From: Nocardioides marmorisolisilvae
GTDB lineage: Bacteria; Actinomycetota; Actinomycetes; Propionibacteriales; Nocardioidaceae
Length of the DNA: 64,000 bases
Reading direction: 5' to 3'
Assembly: GCF_031656915.1 (NCBI RefSeq)
Contig: NZ_CP134227.1
Span: 806,001 to 870,000, forward strand
Position numbers and translations under genes: made by a program. This document shows, one piece after another, positions 58,639 through 64,000 of the stretch. The notes below the pieces were generated by a model, which was not told the DNA's origin, made no database searches, and saw only the letters and a program-made list of their open reading frames with translations. Each line of letters starts with the position of its first letter. Position 1 is the stretch's first letter.

Positions 58639-60746
58639 CGGCGCGGAGCCTGCCACGCGTGCCAACCCAGATGCTCGCCGGACGGCTGCAGGTGCGCCGC
58701 GAGGTCGGCCGGCTGTTGTCGGGCACCTCGCGGGCGGGCTACCTGCGCAAGTGGCTGCTGCTCGGGATCATCATCGGGGTCATCGCCGGCCTGGGTGCGG
58801 CCCTGTTCATCACCATGCTGCACGCAGGCACCAGTTGGCTGCTCGGCACGGTGGGCGGCTACCACGTGGCCACCACCTCCGGCGAAGGAGGTGTGCGCGC
58901 AGCATCGGGCTTCGCCCGTCCTTGGGCGGTCCCGCTGGTGACCGGCGGCGGGGCGCTAGCGGCCGCGTTGCTGGTCTACTTCTTCGCACCCGAGGCGGAG
59001 GGGCATGGCACAGACGCCGCGATCGCCGCGGTGCACGCCAACCCCAAGGGCCTGCGCGGCCGCGTGGCACTGGTCAAGATGGTCTCCTCGGCGCTGACCA
59101 TCGGCTCCGGCGGGTCCGGAGGCCGCGAGGGGCCGACCGCGCAGATCTCAGCGACCTTCGGCTCGGTGCTCTCACGCACTCTCAACCTGACCCCGGCCGA
59201 CAGCCGCATCGCCGTCGCCTCAGGCATCGCGTCGGGCATCGGCGCGATCTTCCGGGCTCCGCTGGGCGGGGCGGTGCTTGGCGCCGAGCTGGTCTTCCGC
59301 GACGACCTCGAGGTCGAGGCGCTACTGCCCTCCATCGTGTCCAGCGTGGTGGCGTTCGCCGTCTTCGGTTCGGTGACCGGCAGCTTCTCCCCGATCTTCG
59401 GCTGGCAGACCTCCTACCACCTCGCGAACGTCCAGGCGTTGCTGATGTTCGCGATCGTCGGCCTCGGCTGCGGGCTGATGGGCAGGCTGTACGCCGCTGC
59501 CTTCTACCGCACCTCCGACTCCTTCGAGCGCCTGCACCTGCCGAAGTGGCTCAAGCCCGCGCTCGCCGGCCTGGTCGTCGGCGCTCTCGGCCTCGCGATC
59601 CCGGGCGTGCTCGGTACCGGCTACGGCCAGATCCAACAGGAGTTGTCGGCCCACGTGCTGATCGGCATCCCGCTCTGGCTGGTGCTCGTGCTCCCTATCG
59701 CGAAGATTGTCGCCACCAGCCTGTCGATCGGCTCGGGCGGGTCCGGCGGCATCTTCGGGCCAGGCATGGTGATCGGCGGGGCCACCGGCGCGGCCGTGTG
59801 GCGGTTGCTCGAGCTCGGGCACGCCGCCCCGGCCGGCGGCCCGACGCCGTTCGTGATCGTCGGGATGATCGCCTGCTTCGGTGCCATCGCACACGCGCCG
59901 CTCGCGGTGATGCTGATGGTCGCCGAGATGACCGGCAGCCTGGAGATGCTCGCGCCGGCCATGGTGGCGATCATCCTGGCGCTGCTGGTGGTCGGTGATG
60001 CCACCATCTACCGCAGCCAGCTCGCTACCCGCGCCGACTCTCCCGCCCGTCGGTTCAGCGCCCAGATGCCACCTGCCCCGCAGGTCCCGGTCAGCGACGT
60101 GATGGCGCCGCCCCGGCTGGTCCTCCCCGCCTCCCTGACCGCATCCGAGGCGCTGGCGGCGCTACGCGACGCGGAGGTGCCCGGCGCCCCGGTCGTCGAC
60201 GCCGACGGCGTCTTCATCGGGTCGCTGCATGCGGCCCGGCTGGCTGAGCAGGTCGAGGCCGGTACGGCGACCAAAGCCGGCCGTCTCGCCGACGCCGAGG
60301 CCCTCACTCTGCCCGAAGCCGCCTCCCTCGACGACGCCGTCGACGCGGTCGCAACCAGCCGCGGTGGCTGGGTCCCGGTGCTCGACGTGGACATGCATGT
60401 GCGCGGCGTCGTGTCGACCACCGATCTCGTCAGAGGCTGGCGGCTGGCGATGCGCGGGGCGATGCGGCAGCTCGGCCGGGCCTCCGGGGCCACCACGCTG
60501 GTCGAGGAGACCGTGGACGCCGACTCCCAGGCCGACGGGGCGCGCATCGACCAGCTCGACTGGCCGCCGCGTGCGGTGCTGGTCGCCGTACACCGCCGCC
60601 AGGGCTTGGCCTGGCCGCACCCGGACACTCGCCTCGGCGCGGGCGACTTGGTCAGTGTGGTCTGCCGCAAGGAGGAGGCGGACGCCGTCCGTCGGCTGCT
60701 GGTCTCCCAGCCCACCGTCATCGAGGCGAGCCTGAGCGCCCGGTAA
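58635..60746 (+). CDS. ClC-family chloride channel/antiporter with CBS and RCK_C domains
   Basis: A 703-residue protein. Transmembrane ClC part 1-445 with selectivity-filter motifs GSGGSGGREGPTAQ (the gating Glu is in GREGP) and GSGGSGGIFGPGM. A CBS pair (about 480-610) is followed by a C-terminal TrkA_C-like domain (about 630-695, VLVAVHRRQGLAWPHPDT). The GREGP Glu favours a Cl-/H+ exchanger. ATG overlaps the MarR stop. Acid or osmotic homeostasis under MarR control is inferred. Confidence 0.92.
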   Translation: MTARSLPRVPTQMLAGRLQVRREVGRLLSGTSRAGYLRKWLLLGIIIGVIAGLGAALFITMLHAGTSWLLGTVGGYHVATTSGEGGVRAASGFARPWAVPLVTGGGALAAALLVYFFAPEAEGHGTDAAIAAVHANPKGLRGRVALVKMVSSALTIGSGGSGGREGPTAQISATFGSVLSRTLNLTPADSRIAVASGIASGIGAIFRAPLGGAVLGAELVFRDDLEVEALLPSIVSSVVAFAVFGSVTGSFSPIFGWQTSYHLANVQALLMFAIVGLGCGLMGRLYAAAFYRTSDSFERLHLPKWLKPALAGLVVGALGLAIPGVLGTGYGQIQQELSAHVLIGIPLWLVLVLPIAKIVATSLSIGSGGSGGIFGPGMVIGGATGAAVWRLLELGHAAPAGGPTPFVIVGMIACFGAIAHAPLAVMLMVAEMTGSLEMLAPAMVAIILALLVVGDATIYRSQLATRADSPARRFSAQMPPAPQVPVSDVMAPPRLVLPASLTASEALAALRDAEVPGAPVVDADGVFIGSLHAARLAEQVEAGTATKAGRLADAEALTLPEAASLDDAVDAVATSRGGWVPVLDVDMHVRGVVSTTDLVRGWRLAMRGAMRQLGRASGATTLVEETVDADSQADGARIDQLDWPPRAVLVAVHRRQGLAWPHPDTRLGAGDLVSVVCRKEEADAVRRLLVSQPTVIEASLSAR

Positions 60747-60775
60747 GACGTGGGCGGACGCGACGCAATCCGCAC

Positions 60776-62206
60776 TTAGGCAACGGATCGAGTCCCCGAT
60801 GCTGAGGCGCGCCTCTTCGGCTCGCAGAGAAGGGCGTCGGCCTCGCTGCGGTCGATGCGACGGGTGCCGTGCCGATCGACCAGGAACGCGAACCCGTGCG
60901 GGCTGATCCACAACCAGCGCCCTGGCGAGAGGCAGAACTCGTGCCAGCTGGTGAGGGTCTTGATCCGGTGGTGGTGCCGGACCAGCGGTGCGACATTGTC
61001 GAGGCCGGTCTGTCCCGACGGGCGCCCGCGCGAGTAGGGCCGGCAGTGGTCGAGGTCGACGCGTCTGGTGATCGTCGTGCTGTAGGGGAACGCGTCTGCC
61101 GGATGGAGCAGCATGACGGCCTCGCGGATCCTGGTGGGGAACTGGTAGGCGTCGACCGGGGTCTGATCGAGGAGGTTGATCACCGGCTGGACGTTGATCC
61201 TGGTCGCCTGGTGGGGTTGGCCGAGCCACTCGCGGAGCTGATCAGCGTGCACGGCGCCGAGGCCCTCGACGCGAGCAATCCGGTGCGGGTCGCCGAGCAC
61301 GGTCTCGGCGGTGAGGTGGAGATAGAGACGCACGGCAGGTGCCATCCGCGCTTGCGCCTGGGGATCGGCGAGGAGTGCCCGCAGGGGTGCCGGGTCCTCG
61401 CCGGTGAGGTCCTCGGCGACGTTCTCGTCGGGCACCTCGGCGCGCTGCGCTGAGGCCAACAGCAACCGCAGGGCCTCGGCGGGACGACCGAGTGCGCCGA
61501 TCGCCTTGGCGCGGCGTACGTCGACGGCATCGCCGTCACCTGTCTCGGCGAGGATCTGGGCGATCCGGTCCACCATCGCCTCGAAGACGATCACGTCGCC
61601 CGCGGCGGCCCGGGCGATCAGCACCTTCAGCCCGTGCTCCTCCTTGGTGGAGCGCACGAAGCGCGCCTGCTCCGCATCGCGCCGCCGGGCGTCCTCGGCA
61701 ACAGGATCGGCCTCGATGACCTTGGCCGCCACCAGCCCGAACAATCGACCTGGCGACAAAGTGGCCAGCTCAGCGGCGATGGCGCGGTCGACGAAGGCGG
61801 CGAGCTCGCGGGACAGGTGCCGGGTCATCCGGGCGATCTTGCGTGCGACCCACACCTCGAGCTCGAGGTCGTGTACCGCTGCCCAGCAGTGCACCAGCCG
61901 GTGCCGGAGGTCGAGCGCGTCGGCGAGCAGGCTGCGGGCAGCCATCGGCGACTCGCGTCGCATCGCGCCGAACTCAGCCGCCGCGAACTCCTCGACCCAC
62001 GGGGTGCCGGGACCGCCGAGGTGCACCGGGAGGATGTCGTCGGTCACCGCGCGCGCCTCCCGGTCGTAGCGGACCTCCCCGTGCAGGTCGCACCAGTGGC
62101 ACGCAAGCGTCAGCGTGTCCGCCTGCGCGGCCATCTCCCGCTGCCGCACCTCTTCGACGAGCAGCAAAACCTGCCGCTGCGGGAGCTCGTCGAGGTCGGT
62201 GATCAT
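60776..62206 (-). CDS. 13E12-type DUF222/HNH endonuclease-domain protein
   Basis: A 476-residue protein: a DUF222-like helical N-terminus, then a C-terminal HNH nuclease motif VDLDHCRPYSRG, with GLDNVAPLVRHHHRIKT supplying the remaining metal ligands. These genes are multicopy in actinobacteria and the mycobacterial 13E12 versions belong to the LexA regulon. A LexA-type box lies 13 bases upstream of ATG. The true function is unknown; a nuclease acting during DNA damage or homing is guessed. It diverges from the DinB-family gene. Confidence 0.88.
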   Translation of the reverse strand: MITDLDELPQRQVLLLVEEVRQREMAAQADTLTLACHWCDLHGEVRYDREARAVTDDILPVHLGGPGTPWVEEFAAAEFGAMRRESPMAARSLLADALDLRHRLVHCWAAVHDLELEVWVARKIARMTRHLSRELAAFVDRAIAAELATLSPGRLFGLVAAKVIEADPVAEDARRRDAEQARFVRSTKEEHGLKVLIARAAAGDVIVFEAMVDRIAQILAETGDGDAVDVRRAKAIGALGRPAEALRLLLASAQRAEVPDENVAEDLTGEDPAPLRALLADPQAQARMAPAVRLYLHLTAETVLGDPHRIARVEGLGAVHADQLREWLGQPHQATRINVQPVINLLDQTPVDAYQFPTRIREAVMLLHPADAFPYSTTITRRVDLDHCRPYSRGRPSGQTGLDNVAPLVRHHHRIKTLTSWHEFCLSPGRWLWISPHGFAFLVDRHGTRRIDRSEADALLCEPKRRASASGTRSVA

Positions 62207-62213
62207 GGTTGAA

Positions 62214-62239
62214 GTCTATCGCTCATATGTTCGATAGAC
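62214..62239 (-). promoter_or_regulatory. SOS/LexA-type box within a larger perfect inverted repeat
   Basis: TCGCTCATATGTTCGA (62219-62234) matches the actinobacterial LexA consensus TCGAAC-N4-GTTCGA at all but two left-half bases. It is nested in a perfect inverted repeat, GTCTATCG-N10-CGATAGAC (62214-62239), in the 89-base divergent gap. Confidence 0.6.
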
Positions 62240-62282
62240 AAGGCATTGATGGATCTCTCACGGTCGGCGACGCTCGATCTGG

Positions 62283-62288
62283 CAGAGT
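62283..62288 (+). promoter_or_regulatory. -10 hexamer, leaderless DinB-family gene
   Basis: CAGAGT, then 7 bases, then ATG at 62296. Confidence 0.45.
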
Positions 62289-62295
62289 GCAGCAC

Positions 62296-62868
62296 ATGAG
62301 CGATCGCGCTGCCGACGGAACCGAGTCGGGCCTCTCCGACGACGCCTTCTCACCCGTCTGGACAGACGACGACCGCCCGCGCATCCCGCGAGTGGCCGCG
62401 GAGCGCGAGGCGCTCACGGCATATCTCGAGTACTACCGGGCGACGGTGGAGATGAAGTGTCGCGGCCTGACACCCGAGCAGGCCCGCGCTCGGCCCATGC
62501 CGCCGTCCACACTGTCACCCCATGGCCTGGTCCGGCACCTGGCCGGCGTCGAGCGCTGGTGGTTCCAGCAGAACTTCGAACGCCGCGAGGTGCCCTTCCT
62601 GTTCTTCACTGCCGACAACCCCGACCTGGACTTCGAACCGCCCCCGGACGCCGACTTCGCCGCCGACCTGGAGACCTGGCGTGCCGAGTGCGCGGCCTCG
62701 CGCGAGATCGTCGCCGCACACGGTCTCGACGACATCGCCCGGCCCCTCGACTGGCATGAGGACGTCGACCTGCGCTGGCTGGTGCTCCGGATGGTCACCG
62801 AGTACGCCCAGCACTGCGGGCACCTCGACCTGCTTCGCGAGGGCATCGACGGTAGGACCGGCAGCTGA
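62296..62868 (+). CDS. DinB/DUF664-family metal-dependent hydrolase-fold protein
   Basis: A 190-residue four-helix-bundle protein: LEYYRATVEMKCRGLTPEQ, HGLVRHLAGVERWW, and EYAQHCGHLDLLREGIDG. The His residues at HLAG, WHE and HCGH are the usual three-His metal site. DinB/YfiT-like proteins include mycothiol-dependent enzymes and thiol transferases; this DUF664 form is common in actinobacteria and its reaction is unknown. ATG at 62296 is preferred over 62209, which would cross the LexA box. It shares the divergent region with the HNH gene and may also be affected by that box. Confidence 0.88.
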   Translation: MSDRAADGTESGLSDDAFSPVWTDDDRPRIPRVAAEREALTAYLEYYRATVEMKCRGLTPEQARARPMPPSTLSPHGLVRHLAGVERWWFQQNFERREVPFLFFTADNPDLDFEPPPDADFAADLETWRAECAASREIVAAHGLDDIARPLDWHEDVDLRWLVLRMVTEYAQHCGHLDLLREGIDGRTGS

Positions 62869-62911
62869 GCCGGCGGCCGGGAGACGCACCGCTCTGTCGC
62901 CGGATCCGCTA

Positions 62912-62928
62912 TTGCGTATGATTTGCAA
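62912..62928 (+). promoter_or_regulatory. Nur-type nickel operator over a -10 element
   Basis: TTGCGT-N5-TTGCAA fits the Streptomyces Nur box (tTGCaa-N5-ttGCAA). A TATGAT -10 (62917-62922) lies inside it. The gene downstream is a nickel/cobalt permease. Confidence 0.65.
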
Positions 62929-62993
62929 CAGCGCGCTGCTGGCCGTCCAGGTCGCCGGCGCCGGCCAGCCGACGTGAACCAGGAGATCCGCTC

Positions 62994-64000
62994 GTGACCG
63001 AGGTCGTCTCGCCCCCCGCCAGGTCGCGCGGCACCCAGTTCCGCGAGAGCCTGACCGTCGGCGACTGGCGTTCCCTGACCGCGATGGGCGCGTTCATCGT
63101 CCTGCTGCACGTCGTCGGCTTCGTGGTGCTCGTGGGTCTCGTCGCGCCGGAGCACTACCAGCTCGGCGGCGACCACCCCGTCTTCACCATCGGCGTCGGC
63201 GTGCTCGCCTACACCTTCGGCCTGCGACACGCCTTCGACGCCGACCACATCGCGGCGGTCGACAACACCACCCGCAAGCTGATCGCGGAGAACCTGGCCC
63301 TCGAGGGAGCGGGGCGCGAGCCGCGGCGCAAGCCCCTGTCGGTCGGGTTCTGGTTCTCGTTGGGCCACTCCACGATCGTCTTCGCGCTGTCGTTCCTGCT
63401 CGCGATCGGCGTCCGGTCGTTGGTGGATCCGGTCGAGAACGACAGCTCCCGACTGCACACGATCACCGGGGTCATCGGCCCGTCCGTCTCCGGCATCTTC
63501 TTGTGGATCCTGGGCATCCTCAACCTGGCCGCCCTGATCGGGATCCTCCGGGTCTTCCGCGCGATGCGCCACGGCAAGTACGACGAGGCCGAGCTGGAGA
63601 AGCAGCTGGACTCCCGTGGGTTCATGAACCGCTTCCTCGGCGGGCTGACCAAGTCGGTCACCAAGCCGTGGCACATCTACCCGGTCGGCGTCCTCTTCGG
63701 CCTCGGCTTCGACACCGCGACCGAGGTCGGGCTCCTGGTCGTCGCCGGCGGCGCGGCGGCGCTGCATCTGCCCTTCTACTCCATCCTCGTGCTGCCGGTC
63801 CTCTTCGCCGCCGGCATGTGCCTGATGGACACCATCGACGGCGTCTTCATGAACGCCGCCTACGGATGGGCCTTCGCGCGCCCGGTGCGCAAGGTCTTCT
63901 ACAACCTGACCATCACCACGATCTCGGTGCTCGTTGCCTTGGTGATCGGCACCGTCGAGCTCCTCGGCGTGCTCGCCGACCGACTGTCGATCGAGCACGG
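62994..64000 (+). CDS. NiCoT-family nickel/cobalt permease (3' end missing)
   Basis: About 335 codons visible, cut by the right edge. The family signature RHAFDADHIAAVDNTTRK is intact, with the other motifs FFSLGHS-like (FWFSLGHSTIVF) and LGFDTATEVG (the L-G-F-D-T-A-T-E motif). Both signatures match HoxN/NixA-type high-affinity nickel or cobalt transporters with eight helices. GTG at 62994 has AGGAG 8 bases upstream. Nur-type operator upstream favours nickel. A urease or hydrogenase operon may follow beyond the window. Confidence 0.93.
   Translation, partial: MTEVVSPPARSRGTQFRESLTVGDWRSLTAMGAFIVLLHVVGFVVLVGLVAPEHYQLGGDHPVFTIGVGVLAYTFGLRHAFDADHIAAVDNTTRKLIAENLALEGAGREPRRKPLSVGFWFSLGHSTIVFALSFLLAIGVRSLVDPVENDSSRLHTITGVIGPSVSGIFLWILGILNLAALIGILRVFRAMRHGKYDEAELEKQLDSRGFMNRFLGGLTKSVTKPWHIYPVGVLFGLGFDTATEVGLLVVAGGAAALHLPFYSILVLPVLFAAGMCLMDTIDGVFMNAAYGWAFARPVRKVFYNLTITTISVLVALVIGTVELLGVLADRLSIEH

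Noticed and set aside
58014-58865. Minus-strand frame over the MarR region
   Set aside because: Its product is low-complexity Arg/Ser/Thr; the plus strand encodes a clear MarR protein.
1-64000. tRNA genes, CRISPR arrays, complete insertion sequences or prophages
   Set aside because: I saw no cloverleaf, no repeat-spacer array, and no transposase; the only mobile trace is the integrase remnant. A tRNAscan and repeat search would settle this.

Overview
The window is about 64 kb of very GC-rich DNA, densely packed with short-spaced genes, many joined by ATGA or GTGA stop/start overlaps. Gene content (SepH, DUF4193, DUF3710, DUF7455, the GlnA2-GlnE pair, an LprG/P55-type pair, a 13E12/HNH gene) points to an actinobacterium, most likely Nocardioides or another Nocardioidaceae member. 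That placement is inferred from gene content only. Apart from an integrase remnant beside rnpB and one 13E12-type HNH gene, it reads as core chromosome. I saw no tRNA, rRNA, CRISPR array or intact insertion sequence.

Layout. 1-3189: a KimA/APC-type permease, cut by the left edge, diverging from two TrkA-type RCK genes. 3190-7118: a DEAD-box helicase with a hairpin-rich leader, then a PucR regulator diverging from a secreted lipase. 7119-12572: the conserved actinobacterial block of DUF3159, OB-fold protein, DUF3710, dut, DUF3093, DUF4235, DUF4193, inositol monophosphatase and ferrochelatase. 12621-20533: an MFS carrier, a sugar-lactone-oxidase-like flavoprotein, the cell-division protein SepH, a second secreted lipase, a two-domain fatty acyl-CoA reductase, an SRPBCC protein and a DUF952 fusion. 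20562-29271: a divergent G6PD, rhodanese, thymidine kinase, phosphodiesterase, DUF5998, MFS, and a fused GNAT/acyl-CoA-synthetase-like protein acetyltransferase. 29365-39568: topoisomerase IV parC and parE facing each other, enclosing an LprG-like lipoprotein with its MFS partner, a sucrase/ferredoxin-like protein, carbonic anhydrase and two exported esterases. 39925-46564: a DUF7455 zinc ribbon, two membrane proteins, a secreted protein, then glnE and glnA2. 46759-52086: an NMT1/TauT-type ABC importer facing a CitA/CitB-type two-component system. 52097-58156: nadE, a SigE-family sigma factor with a membrane partner, panB, rnpB and the integrase remnant. 58156-64000: MarR with a ClC channel, the 13E12 HNH gene, a DinB-family protein, and a nickel/cobalt permease cut by the right edge.

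Regulation is unusually readable. At least fourteen genes carry a -10-like hexamer ending 6 or 7 bases before the start codon, the signature of leaderless transcription. Specific candidate sites include a Nur-type box on the nickel permease, a perfect CRP-type palindrome before a secreted SGNH hydrolase, a SigR/SigH-type promoter before the DUF7455 gene, a LexA-type box on the 13E12 gene, a MarR operator, and an inverted repeat on the acyl-CoA reductase promoter. parE has a good Shine-Dalgarno sequence followed at the right distance by ATC instead of a normal start codon. These are pattern matches read by eye and none has been tested computationally.
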